A DNA stretch of 50,934 bases, taken from NCBI GenBank assembly GCA_930990965.1, contig CAKNRQ010000014.1, positions 1-50,934 of the forward strand. Direction: 5' to 3'. The notes below the pieces were generated by a model that made no database searches, was not told the DNA's origin, and worked only from the letters and a program-made list of their open reading frames with translations. This document shows positions 1-7,715 of this stretch, in pieces. Position 1 is the first letter of the stretch. The number at the start of each line of letters is the position of its first letter. The position numbers were made by a program, and so were the translations under genes. Source of the DNA: an uncultured Clostridia bacterium (GTDB lineage Bacteria; Bacillota; Clostridia; Oscillospirales; Oscillospiraceae).

Positions 1-964
1 TGCAGTGCCACATGTCCTGCGCGCCGCACTCCACGGTGTCCTCGTCGTCGTAGCGCACGGGGAGCGTGAGCGGGTAGGTGGGAATGCCGAGCTTCTTCAG
101 GCGGCGCTCCTGGAAGCTGGTGGCCATATCGGAGCCGTCGCAGGGGGTGGAGGTGGAGATGAAGCCGAGGCCGCAGTGGGGCAGGGCATCGACTATGGCG
201 CTGCCGCTCTCGCTTGTAGGCACCGGGCAGGTGTCCGCGGGCAGCCCGTAGCTCTCCACAGCGTCTATGTAGGGGATGCAGATAAGCTGGTCGAGCTCGC
301 TGACGAGGAAGACGGGGATGAGCTGATAGGGGATGCCTATGAGGCCCGGGAAACCGGCCATCATCTGCGCCATCGTCATCTCGTCGAAGAGCAGCAGCTT
401 GCTGTTTATCTTCTCGTTGCCGCCGATACGCTTGTCGGCCATGAGCAGGGTGGCGATGCAGTTCTCCGTGTAGCGGTAGACGTCGGCCAGAAGCAGGCGG
501 TTCATGGTGACGGCCCTGCCGCGGAAGCCCAGAGTGTTGCGGTCAAAGAAGGCCGGGCAGGCCAGATAGGAGCTGAACCAGCGGTACTCGAAGAGGCCGA
601 TGGCTATGCTCAGCGGGTCGCGCATGACCATCTTTATCATGTCGCTCCAGATGACCAGCCAGTTGACGAAGTCGCGGGCCGTGCTCTCGACGCCCTTCCA
701 CTCGCGGCGGGTGAAGGCTATGGAGCCCTTCTGATAGAGCCTGCCGAGCTGGCGTTCGCCGTTTATTACGCGGTCCCACTTTTCGGCGGGAGAGAGGGCC
801 ATGAAGTCGTGGACCTCTTCTTTCACGCGCTGCTTATCCATCTTGAGCTTGTTTGCCTGTTTATCCTTGAAGTCCTTCCAGTCGATCTCGCTTATGAGCT
901 CTTTCCATATCTTGAGATCGCCGGGCAGGTTTTTCTTGAGCCACTTGATGTTGTTCTTGAGCAT
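1..964 (-). CDS. 2-hydroxyacyl-CoA dehydratase subunit, HgdB-like (3' end outside the window)
   Basis: This frame reads 321 codons from an ATG at 964 without a stop and runs off the window edge, so the C-terminus is missing. It looks like one of the two iron-sulfur subunits of the 2-hydroxyacyl-CoA dehydratase / benzoyl-CoA reductase family, which carry out radical dehydration or reduction of acyl-CoA thioesters in anaerobes. Supporting features are a lysine-rich helical N-terminus and Cys-containing segments CPVPTSESGS and STPCDGSDMA in the visible C-terminal part. The ATG follows the TAA of the upstream dehydratase gene directly, so the pair is translationally coupled. The acyl-CoA substrate cannot be told from sequence. 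Family assignment is fairly sure; enzymatic activity is inferred. Confidence 0.75.
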   Translation of the reverse strand, partial: MLKNNIKWLKKNLPGDLKIWKELISEIDWKDFKDKQANKLKMDKQRVKEEVHDFMALSPAEKWDRVINGERQLGRLYQKGSIAFTRREWKGVESTARDFVNWLVIWSDMIKMVMRDPLSIAIGLFEYRWFSSYLACPAFFDRNTLGFRGRAVTMNRLLLADVYRYTENCIATLLMADKRIGGNEKINSKLLLFDEMTMAQMMAGFPGLIGIPYQLIPVFLVSELDQLICIPYIDAVESYGLPADTCPVPTSESGSAIVDALPHCGLGFISTSTPCDGSDMATSFQERRLKKLGIPTYPLTLPVRYDDEDTVECGAQDMWHC

Positions 965-2161
965 TTACTTGACCTCCTTGCCCTGCTGGATGCGTTTAAT
1001 CTCCAGGGATTCGACAAAGGCCTGGAAGCGGGTACGGAGCTGGCCCGAAGTCTTGGCGTTGTACGGGCGGTCTATGGTCAGCACGGGGTGGCCGTATTCC
1101 TCGAACTGTATGTGGCTGGCCAGAGCCCGCTCGAAGCCCCAGAAGTCGCAGAACTTGACGTTCTCGTAGACTATGCCGTCGGCGTTAAATTCACGGGCGA
1201 GCCTGTCGGCGGTTTCGCGCCGCTGCTCTATCTTCTCGTTGGACATGAAGCGTGGGCATTCGCTTGTCACGAGGTAGTGGCGGCAAATCTGCCTGAGCGC
1301 GGGCTCGTCGTCATTGAGCTCTATGACTTCCCGGCCGGGGAACATACCGAAGCAGAAGCGGTCGAAGCAGATGAAGGCGCCGGCCTCTTCGAGCATGCGG
1401 GTGAGGTTGGGGTCGTCAACCTCGCTGCCGACTATGCCGACGCGGCAGCGGTACCAGGGCTTCGGGTCAGGCTTGCGCTTTTTGATTTCGGCGAGAGTCT
1501 CCTGCAGGTAGGGCAGTATCAGGGCCTGCGGGCAGACATAGCTGACCATGTTGATGATGTGGAATTCGTAGCCGGTGATGGGAGGATTGTCGAGCTTACG
1601 CATCTCGCTGATCTCGGTCATCACCTTACATACCTCGTTGTGTCTGGCCACGGCTTCACGCAGGGCCGCGTCCGAGATGTCAACGCCGAGCTTTTCGTGC
1701 ATCGTGTTCAGCACACGGTTCTGCATCTGCACCACGTAGTGGTCGAGTGTGTAGTCCGTGTACTTGTAGGGGATGTCGGCGTGCGTTACGAAGAAGTTGG
1801 GCTTCTCCACGCACTTGAGAAGCTCGATGTTCTCCATGCAGCGGTTCATCTGCGCGCAGGCATCCACGCCGCAGATGCCGTCGAGGAAGTTGTAGCCGCC
1901 CTCGATGGCTCGCTCGAGCAGGGCGCGGCAGTACTCACAGGTGTAGTTTGACATGTAGTACGAAGCCACGTCTATGCTGCCCGTGTTGGGAGCGCGCATA
2001 CGCACCGAGAAGCAGTTGTCCACATTGAGCAGTACCTCCGGCATGTGGTAGCAGGTGTAGCCCAGCGCCAGCATGCCCTCTGCCTGAGCCTTACGGATGA
2101 GTTCGTTGTTGGCGTCCTCAAGGAGGTTCTCAAAGTAGATTAAATGCTTTAAGTCCTTCAA
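965..2161 (-). CDS. 2-hydroxyacyl-CoA dehydratase family subunit
   Basis: This 398-residue protein is the partner iron-sulfur subunit of the dehydratase-type complex. Cysteines cluster in the N-terminal half (SNYTCEYCRALLE, DGICGVDACAQMNRC), where this family binds its cluster. The C-terminal region ends with the family pattern FCDFWGFE, then PVLTIDRPYN and a GQLRTRFQAFVESLE helix. The start is a TTG at 2161, preceded by GAGAGGTG with 7 bases of spacing; that ribosome site overlaps the stop of the CooC-like gene upstream. The operon order is CooC-like ATPase, this subunit, then the HgdB-like subunit. No HgdC/BcrA-type activating ATPase is visible nearby, and the CooC-like protein occupies that position. 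Confidence 0.8.
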   Translation of the reverse strand: MKDLKHLIYFENLLEDANNELIRKAQAEGMLALGYTCYHMPEVLLNVDNCFSVRMRAPNTGSIDVASYYMSNYTCEYCRALLERAIEGGYNFLDGICGVDACAQMNRCMENIELLKCVEKPNFFVTHADIPYKYTDYTLDHYVVQMQNRVLNTMHEKLGVDISDAALREAVARHNEVCKVMTEISEMRKLDNPPITGYEFHIINMVSYVCPQALILPYLQETLAEIKKRKPDPKPWYRCRVGIVGSEVDDPNLTRMLEEAGAFICFDRFCFGMFPGREVIELNDDEPALRQICRHYLVTSECPRFMSNEKIEQRRETADRLAREFNADGIVYENVKFCDFWGFERALASHIQFEEYGHPVLTIDRPYNAKTSGQLRTRFQAFVESLEIKRIQQGKEVK

Positions 2162-2176
2162 ATGTTCACACCTCTC

Positions 2177-2944
2177 TTACAGAATGTCTATTTTGCGGAG
2201 CGCTTCCCTCACTCCGTAAAGCACTTTACTCTCTGCGGGCAGTTCAAATACGCTTCTGCCCTGAATGTCGTTGGCCGCCTGGCACTCGTCGGCGGGTATA
2301 TAGGCGAGGATTTCCACGCCCGGTATGGATATGTAGTCGTTTAGCTCCGGGTTTGTGACGCGGTTTATGATCGCGCCGATGCGCTCGTACATCACGAGCT
2401 CGTCCGCTACGGCCTTTATCGTCTCGGCCACGTGCGTACCCTTGCGGCTCTGGTCGGATATCAGGATGAGGTGGGAGACCTTCTCCATCACCCGGCGCTG
2501 TATCTGCTCTATGCCGGCTTCGCCGTCTATTACCACATAGTCGAAGTCCCCGGCCAGCATGCCCACCACTTCCTTGAGGTAGGCGTTCACGCTGCAATAG
2601 CAGCCCTCGTTCTCGGGTCGGCCTATCGCCAGAAAAGAGAAACCGCGCGTCTCCACCATCGTGTCAAGTATGCGGAAGCGCGACTCGTTGAGCATTTCTA
2701 TGGCCTCGCGCGGCCTGCCGTCCTCAGCGGACTTGATAACGGCGCGGCGTATGTCGTCGAGCGTGCTTGTCACCGTCACGCCGAGAGCCGTTGAGAGCCC
2801 CACCGCCGGGTCGGCGTCTATCGCCAGCACGCGGCTGCCCGGACGCTCTTCCGTCAGCACTCTCACTATGGTCGCGGCAAGCGAAGTCTTTCCCACGCCG
2901 CCCTTTCCGGCCAGCGCCATTATTTTGGCTTTGCGTTCAGCCAT
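2177..2944 (-). CDS. CooC-like P-loop ATPase (nickel/metallocluster maturation type)
   Basis: This 255-residue protein belongs to the MinD/CooC-type deviant Walker ATPases. The P-loop GKGGVGKT is at residues 13-20, AIDADP follows at about 41-46, and VVIDGEAGIE is the second acidic motif. A CYC motif at residues 115-117 matches the C-X-C metal and dimer interface of CooC, the ATPase that helps load nickel into carbon monoxide dehydrogenase. It is the first gene of the minus-strand operon and is followed by two dehydratase subunits rather than a CO dehydrogenase. Divergently, CooT-like and His-rich proteins are encoded. It may serve a nickel enzyme elsewhere, or act as activator for the dehydratase. 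The symbol cooC is withheld because the client is unknown. Confidence 0.8.
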   Translation of the reverse strand: MAERKAKIMALAGKGGVGKTSLAATIVRVLTEERPGSRVLAIDADPAVGLSTALGVTVTSTLDDIRRAVIKSAEDGRPREAIEMLNESRFRILDTMVETRGFSFLAIGRPENEGCYCSVNAYLKEVVGMLAGDFDYVVIDGEAGIEQIQRRVMEKVSHLILISDQSRKGTHVAETIKAVADELVMYERIGAIINRVTNPELNDYISIPGVEILAYIPADECQAANDIQGRSVFELPAESKVLYGVREALRKIDIL

Positions 2945-3135
2945 ACGCAGCCCCCCTCTGTTCTGTCATAAGCGGCTGCCGTGTTGAATAAAGGTCAGAC
3001 CCGCTTGACAAAAGGTTAGCATACTTTGAGCAATTTTACAAGACAAATCGGGCGTTACACCAAATATTTTTGTAGGTTATTTCAAATTTCTGAATTATTT
3101 CGCCCGTGTCAACGAGCCGCGAAAACTTTACACCC

Positions 3136-3164
3136 TTGATTATATGTCCCGGGAGCGGTATAAT
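3136..3164 (+). promoter_or_regulatory. sigma-A-type promoter for the His-rich/CooT operon
   Basis: TTGATT at 3136-3141 and TATAAT at 3159-3164 are separated by 17 bases. Predicted initiation near 3171 falls just before the AGAGGAGG ribosome site, so the leader would be very short. Confidence 0.75.
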
Positions 3165-3186
3165 GAGCGCGTAGAGGAGGGATAAC

Positions 3187-3495
3187 ATGCTCCTGCGCAG
3201 AACACTTTTACATTTTGACAGCCAGTCGGGCCATGCCCACGCACATGAACACGCCTGCCACCACGAGCACAGCCACGAGGCTACGCCCGAGCTCACGCGC
3301 GAGCAGACCGTGGCGCTTATGAGCTATATGCTCGAGCACAACCGCTCCCATGCCGGGGAGCTGCATAACATAGCCCACGCTCTGGAAGCTCAGGGGGAGC
3401 ACGGCGCGGCAGACCTGGTGGGCGACTCGGTGCACTACTTCGAGCACTGCAACGACAAGCTGGAGGAGGCCCTCCGGCTGATGAAGGGGGAATAG
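3187..3495 (+). CDS. small His-rich putative metal-binding protein (CooJ-like by context)
   Basis: This 102-residue protein has a dense histidine patch at residues 16-30 (GHAHAHEHACHHEHSH), with a Cys inside it, followed by a helical segment that contains further His residues. Such patches bind nickel, cobalt or zinc. In CO-oxidising bacteria a His-rich protein, CooJ, is encoded with CooC and CooT and supplies nickel. This gene sits between a divergent CooC-like gene and a CooT-like gene, so the context matches, although I do not claim direct homology to CooJ. The ATG has a strong AGAGGAGG site 7 bases upstream and a consensus promoter just before it. The stop is TAG. Storage or delivery of nickel is inferred. 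Confidence 0.75.
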   Translation: MLLRRTLLHFDSQSGHAHAHEHACHHEHSHEATPELTREQTVALMSYMLEHNRSHAGELHNIAHALEAQGEHGAADLVGDSVHYFEHCNDKLEEALRLMKGE

Positions 3496-3498
3496 ACC

Positions 3499-3699
3499 AT
3501 GTGCCTTTCCGACGCATACGAACTCATCGACGGCGAACGCCGCCCGCTTATGAACTACGTCTCGGGCATCTCCGTGGAAAACGGCGTCGTCACACTCACT
3601 GACATGCTGGGCGCGAAGAAGGCCGTGCCCGGCAATCTCAAGAGCGTGGACCTCACGCACAACGTAATACTTATAGAACCGGTGGAGATGAAGCAATGA
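3499..3699 (+). CDS. CooT-like small nickel-binding family protein
   Basis: This 66-residue protein starts Met-Cys-Leu-Ser. It has the short beta-rich layout of the CooT family, in which the second-residue cysteine contributes to nickel binding and the chain forms a small SH3-like barrel. The C-terminal part (DLTHNVILIEPV) fits the family ending. It begins 3 bases after the His-rich gene and its last 4 bases overlap the next gene as ATGA, so three genes form one transcription unit. Together with the divergent CooC-like ATPase it makes a Coo-type accessory set. Family membership is likely; the role is inferred from Rhodospirillum CooT. Confidence 0.75.
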   Translation: MCLSDAYELIDGERRPLMNYVSGISVENGVVTLTDMLGAKKAVPGNLKSVDLTHNVILIEPVEMKQ

Positions 3700-4169
3700 G
3701 CGAGCCGAGATTCGTGTTCAGGCTGACCGCCTACAACACCAAAGCCCTGCTGCCGCAGGTTTCACATGCGCTGGAGCTGAGGAATGAAATAGTCTCCCGC
3801 GCCAAATATCCCTTTCTGTGGAAGGGTAGGGACAAGCGCGCCGCCAAAGGCAAGGTCAAGCCGCCCAAGCCCCGTCCGGAGGGAAAGCCCAACCCCTATG
3901 ACAAGCTGGCCGCCAAGCTCCTCAAGGGCAAGGACGAATTCACGCCCGAGGACAATATACGCATACTTCTCTACGACGAGGGCCTGAAATCCCATGCAAG
4001 CTACACGCCCTTCACCGAGTTTTACGGCGCCATAGAGACAGCAGATACTTTCATGCTCATATACGGCCCGCTGGTCACGCTCCTACAAAAGAAGGATCTC
4101 ATAGAGGGCGATATTGACGAGCTGCGGCAGCTCTTCAAAGAGCGTATCCCGGTGAATAAAAAAATATAA
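3696..4169 (+). CDS. uncharacterised protein, translationally coupled to the CooT-like gene
   Basis: I do not recognise this 157-residue protein. It has no signal peptide, no membrane segment and no cysteine cluster. A central basic stretch (residues about 43-66, rich in Lys and Pro) is probably disordered, and the flanking parts look helical. The start ATG overlaps the CooT-like stop codon by four bases, a typical sign of translational coupling, so its product is probably needed in step with the metal-handling proteins. A terminator hairpin follows 7 bases after the stop. It could be a scaffold or an accessory factor for the same metalloenzyme, but nothing in the sequence proves this. Confidence 0.7.
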   Translation: MSEPRFVFRLTAYNTKALLPQVSHALELRNEIVSRAKYPFLWKGRDKRAAKGKVKPPKPRPEGKPNPYDKLAAKLLKGKDEFTPEDNIRILLYDEGLKSHASYTPFTEFYGAIETADTFMLIYGPLVTLLQKKDLIEGDIDELRQLFKERIPVNKKI

Positions 4170-4176
4170 GTCCTTT

Positions 4177-4205
4177 GAGCGCTCCGCACGCCGGGGCGCT
4201 CTTTG
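4177..4205 (+). terminator. intrinsic terminator after the His-rich/CooT operon
   Basis: A 10-bp stem, GAGCGCTCCG (4177-4186) with CGGGGCGCTC (4192-4201), includes one G-U pair, has a 5-base loop and is followed by a short TTT run. The weak T-tract lowers confidence. Confidence 0.6.
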
Positions 4206-4217
4206 CGCCTCCATGAC

Positions 4218-4246
4218 TTGAAATGTTCATATATCTGTGTTATTAT
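4218..4246 (+). promoter_or_regulatory. promoter for the M23 hydrolase gene
   Basis: TTGAAA (4218-4223) and TATTAT (4241-4246) are spaced by 17 bases and lie 34 bases before the ATG at 4280. Confidence 0.65.
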
Positions 4247-4279
4247 GTAAAGTCGATATCACCCCTATGGAGGCACATT

Positions 4280-5473
4280 ATGATTAAACCACGCAAATGG
4301 CGCGCCGGATGTGCGGCGCTGGCCGCCGCCGTGCTTATGGCGGGGACGCTGCCGGCCTTCTATGCGACGGACGCTTACGCCGTGTCGCAGTCGCAGATAG
4401 ACGCGCTTGAGGAGCAGCAGGAGGAGCTGCAGGCCAAACGTGAAGAGATGGAGGCCAACTTGGCCGAGCTCGAAGGCCAGCACGATACGCTGCTCGCCCA
4501 GAAAACCGCGCTGGATGAACAGAACGAGGTTTACCGTCAGGAGATAGAGCTTATCGAAGAGCAGGTCAACCTCTACACGTCGCTTGTGGAACAGAAGGCG
4601 CGCGAGGTGGAGCTCGCCACCCAGGCAGAGAACGAGCAGCTCGCGGTGTTTCACCGCCGTGTGCGCGCCATGGAGGAAAATGGCCGCTCAACCTACCTCT
4701 CGCTGCTCTTTGACTCGCAGAGCCTGGGCGACCTTCTGAGCAACCTGGATATGATAGGCGAAATCATGGAGGCCGACCAGCGCAGCTATGAGCAGTATGT
4801 GACCGCGCGGGAGAACTCCGAGCAGATACAGGCCGAGTACGAGACCATGCTCACCGACCTCGACGCCAAACAGGTGGAGCTCGAGGATGAAAAGGCCGCG
4901 CTGGAAACACAGATAGAAGAGGCCCAGCAGCTCATAGTCGAGCTCGAAGCGCAGATAGAGACCGACCGCGAGGCCTACGAGGCCGAGCTCGCGCGCGAGG
5001 CCGAGCTCGAGAGCCAGATTCAGAGCATGATAGCCGAGCTTGAGCGCCAGGAGGCCGCCAACAGCATCGTCTCCACCGGGACGTACATCTGGCCCCTGCC
5101 CGGTTACAGCCCCGGCAGCGCCTACGGACCGCGTATCCACCCGATATGGGGCGATCTGCGCTTCCATTCGGGCGAGGACATCGGAGCGCCCAGCGGCACG
5201 CCCATCCTGGCCGCTGACAGCGGTATCGCCACCGTCATACCCAACAACGGCAACGGCTACGGCAACTACATAATGATAAATCACGGCGGCGGGCGCGTCA
5301 CGCTCTACGCACACATGAGCGGCTTCGCCATTTCAAACGGCCAGAGCGTCACCCAGGGACAGACCATAGGCTACGTCGGCTCCACCGGCAACTCTACCGG
5401 CCCGCACCTGCATTTCGAGGTACGCGTCAACGGCGCCACCACCGACCCCAAGAGTTATTTCAGCTTTGGTTGA
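4280..5473 (+). CDS. exported coiled-coil M23 murein endopeptidase (EnvC/NlpD type)
   Basis: The 397-residue protein has a signal peptide (basic start, hydrophobic core, AYA-type cleavage near residue 34), then a long Glu/Gln-rich coiled coil (about 36-260) and a C-terminal LytM/M23 metallopeptidase domain (about 285-397). Zinc-site motifs are visible: FHSGEDIG (HxxxD), a histidine in LYAHMSG, and GPHLHFEV (HxH). The coiled coil resembles EnvC, whose helices control access to peptidase sites during cell division, although here the M23 motifs look complete, so the enzyme may itself cleave peptidoglycan cross-bridges. I chose the ATG at 4280 because TATGGAGG lies just upstream and the signal peptide begins there; an upstream in-frame start at 4223 would spoil it. 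It is monocistronic, between its own promoter and terminator. Confidence 0.9.
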   Translation: MIKPRKWRAGCAALAAAVLMAGTLPAFYATDAYAVSQSQIDALEEQQEELQAKREEMEANLAELEGQHDTLLAQKTALDEQNEVYRQEIELIEEQVNLYTSLVEQKAREVELATQAENEQLAVFHRRVRAMEENGRSTYLSLLFDSQSLGDLLSNLDMIGEIMEADQRSYEQYVTARENSEQIQAEYETMLTDLDAKQVELEDEKAALETQIEEAQQLIVELEAQIETDREAYEAELAREAELESQIQSMIAELERQEAANSIVSTGTYIWPLPGYSPGSAYGPRIHPIWGDLRFHSGEDIGAPSGTPILAADSGIATVIPNNGNGYGNYIMINHGGGRVTLYAHMSGFAISNGQSVTQGQTIGYVGSTGNSTGPHLHFEVRVNGATTDPKSYFSFG

Positions 5474-5480
5474 CATAATA

Positions 5481-5513
5481 ATAACGCCCCGCGTTCTGGC
5501 GGGGCGTTATTTT
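5481..5513 (+). terminator. intrinsic terminator after the M23 gene
   Basis: A perfect 12-bp stem, 5481-5492 with 5499-5510, has a 6-base loop and is followed by TTT. Its first base is 8 bases past the stop codon. Confidence 0.85.
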
Positions 5514-5562
5514 CACCGCTTCAGGTAAATACTGAACGAAAACATGCAAAAACGCAAAAGTT

Positions 5563-5595
5563 TTTGTTGTAACAAACAGGCGCCGATGATATGAT
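5563..5595 (+). promoter_or_regulatory. promoter of the flavodiiron gene with an overlapping palindrome
   Basis: The -35 TTGTAA (5567-5572) and -10 TATGAT (5590-5595) are 17 bases apart. A short inverted repeat, TTTGTT-GT-AACAAA (5563-5576), covers the -35 box, where a repressor could block RNA polymerase. The regulator is unknown. Confidence 0.55.
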
Positions 5596-5632
5596 ATTGG
5601 CGCAAGTAACAGCACTAAAAGGAGGTTTTAAT

Positions 5633-7648
5633 ATGCACTGCACCAAACGTATCACCGACGACATGATATGGGTCGGCGCCGACGACCGCAGGCTGAGCCT
5701 GTTCGAAGGCGTATATGGCGTACCCGAAGGCGTGAGCTACAACTCCTATCTTATACTCGACGAACAGACCGTCCTCTTTGACACCGTGGACAAAGCCGTC
5801 GCCCACAACTTCTTTGACAACGTGGCCTACGGCCTTGAGGGCCGCAAGCTGGACTATCTGGTCATCTCCCACATGGAGCCCGACCACGCCGCCACCATCG
5901 AGGACATAGCCCTGCGCTATCCCGAGGCGAAGATAGTCTGCAACGCGAAGATACGCGACATGCTCGCGCGCTTCTTCCCCACGGACCTCTCTGAGCGGCT
6001 GCACATCGTGAAGGAGGGCGACACGCTCAGCACCGGCAGGCACGTGTTCACCTTCGTCATGGCCCCCATGGTCCACTGGCCGGAGGTCATGATGACCTAT
6101 GACTCCACCGACAAGATACTCTTCTCGGCCGACGCTTTCGGCTCCTTCGGCGCGCTCAACGGGCGCATCTTCGCCGATGAGGTAGACTTCATGCACGAGT
6201 GCATAGACGAGGCCAGGCGCTACTACACCAACATCGTGGGCAAGTACGGTCCCCAGGTGCAGGCGGCGCTGCGCAAGGCTGCGGGCCTCGACATCAAGTA
6301 CGTCTGCCCGCTGCACAGCTTTGTCTGGCGTCAGGGCTTCGGCGACTTCCTCGCCAAGTACGACCAGTGGTCCAGCTACACCCCCGAGGTCAAGGGCGTC
6401 CTGATAGCCTACGCCAGCGTCTACGGCCACACGGAGAACGCCGCGAATATTCTGGCTGCCAAACTCTCCGACCGCGGCGTGAAGGTGAAGATGTACGACA
6501 CCTCCGTCACCCCGGCCAGCTATATCCTCTCCGACGCCTTCAAGTACAGCCACATGGTGCTTGCCGCCACGACCTACAACGCGGGCGTGTTCGTGACTAT
6601 GGAGCAGCTCATCCACGAGCTGGTGAGCCACAACCTGCAGAACCGCAAGGTGGCCCTGATTGAGAACGGTTCCTGGGCGCCCACCAGCGGCGGCCTCATG
6701 AAGAAGATGCTCAGCGAGCTAAAGGGCACCGAGTTCATCGGCGGGGCCCTGACCGTCAAGAGCGCGCTTACTGAGGACCAGCTTGGCGACCTCGACGCCC
6801 TGGCCGACGCCATAGCCGCCGATGTGCTGCCGCCCAAGCCCGTGCCGGTAGAGGTGAAGATAGCCGAGACGAAGGGGAGCATGGACGGCGTCTTTGAAGT
6901 GGACAACGCCGCCTTCAACAAGTTCAGCTACGGCTGCGAGATCCTCACCACCCGAGTAGACGGCAAGGACTACGGCTGCGTGATAAACACCGCCGGACAG
7001 ATAACCAGCTCCGACCCGAAGAAGATAACCATCAGCTGCATCAAGGCCAACCACACCTGCGACATGGTGGGCAAGGCCGGTATCTTCAACCTGTCCATCC
7101 TCTCCGAGGACGTGCCCTACGACGTCTTCAAACACTTCGGCTTCCAGTCCGGCCGCGACGTGGACAAGTTCGCCGATTGGCCCGACGAGCTGCGCACCCA
7201 AAATGGCGTGCGTTACATCGGCCAGCATGTAAACGCCGTGCTCTCTGCCCGCGTCATCGACGCGCGCGACTGCGGCACGCAGATGCTCTACATTGCCGAG
7301 GTAGTAGAGGCCCACGTCCTCTCCGACAAGCCGAGCTGCACCTACAGCTATTACCACGCCCACATCAAGCCCAAGAAGGCCCCCGCGCCTCCGGCAGTCG
7401 AGGGTTGGATCTGCAAGGTCTGCGGCTACTTCTACGAGGGCGCCGAACTGCCCGCCGACTTCGTCTGCCCGCTGTGCAAGCACGGGCCCGAGGACTTCGA
7501 GCACTACGTCCCCGCCGTCGTCAACAAGAAGAAGGGCTGGCTGTGCACCATCTGCGGCCACTTCTACGAGGGAGAGACCCTGCCGGCCGATTACGTCTGC
7601 CCGATCTGCCACCACGGTGCGGACGCCTTTGAACCCGCCGAGCAGTGA
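5633..7648 (+). CDS. multidomain flavodiiron protein with flavin-reductase-like domain and two C-terminal rubredoxins
   Basis: This 671-residue protein reduces O2 to water (or NO to N2O) in the cytoplasm of anaerobes. Domain order: metallo-beta-lactamase-like diiron domain (1-250) with ligands H80, E82, D84, H85, H148, D167 and H228; flavodoxin domain (about 255-395), FMN loop near YASVYGHTENA; flavin-reductase-like domain (about 415-580); then two rubredoxins (about 591-634 and 635-671), each with two CxxC pairs. The fusion puts the electron-delivery chain on the oxygen-reducing core, so separate rubredoxin may be unnecessary. I chose the ATG at 5633 because AAAAGGAGG precedes it; an earlier ATG at 5591 lacks a site. 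It has its own promoter and terminator. Whether O2 or NO is preferred cannot be read from sequence. Confidence 0.93.
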   Translation: MHCTKRITDDMIWVGADDRRLSLFEGVYGVPEGVSYNSYLILDEQTVLFDTVDKAVAHNFFDNVAYGLEGRKLDYLVISHMEPDHAATIEDIALRYPEAKIVCNAKIRDMLARFFPTDLSERLHIVKEGDTLSTGRHVFTFVMAPMVHWPEVMMTYDSTDKILFSADAFGSFGALNGRIFADEVDFMHECIDEARRYYTNIVGKYGPQVQAALRKAAGLDIKYVCPLHSFVWRQGFGDFLAKYDQWSSYTPEVKGVLIAYASVYGHTENAANILAAKLSDRGVKVKMYDTSVTPASYILSDAFKYSHMVLAATTYNAGVFVTMEQLIHELVSHNLQNRKVALIENGSWAPTSGGLMKKMLSELKGTEFIGGALTVKSALTEDQLGDLDALADAIAADVLPPKPVPVEVKIAETKGSMDGVFEVDNAAFNKFSYGCEILTTRVDGKDYGCVINTAGQITSSDPKKITISCIKANHTCDMVGKAGIFNLSILSEDVPYDVFKHFGFQSGRDVDKFADWPDELRTQNGVRYIGQHVNAVLSARVIDARDCGTQMLYIAEVVEAHVLSDKPSCTYSYYHAHIKPKKAPAPPAVEGWICKVCGYFYEGAELPADFVCPLCKHGPEDFEHYVPAVVNKKKGWLCTICGHFYEGETLPADYVCPICHHGADAFEPAEQ

Positions 7649-7670
7649 GACAGAACTGGCGATAACAATA

Positions 7671-7704
7671 AAAGTCCCGGCGTCACAAGACGCCGGGACT
7701 TTTC
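7671..7704. terminator. bidirectional terminator between convergent genes
   Basis: A perfect 14-bp stem, 7671-7684 with 7689-7702, has an ACAA loop. It has TTTT on the plus side and the matching A-run for the minus side, so it can end both the flavodiiron and the nucleotidyltransferase transcripts. Confidence 0.9.
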
Positions 7705-7715
7705 TGCCCTTAAAT

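Noticed and set aside
5..1951. A 648-codon open frame on the plus strand
   Set aside because: It is exactly antisense to the two dehydratase genes, has low-complexity composition and no ribosome site. Long mirror frames are common in GC-rich DNA.
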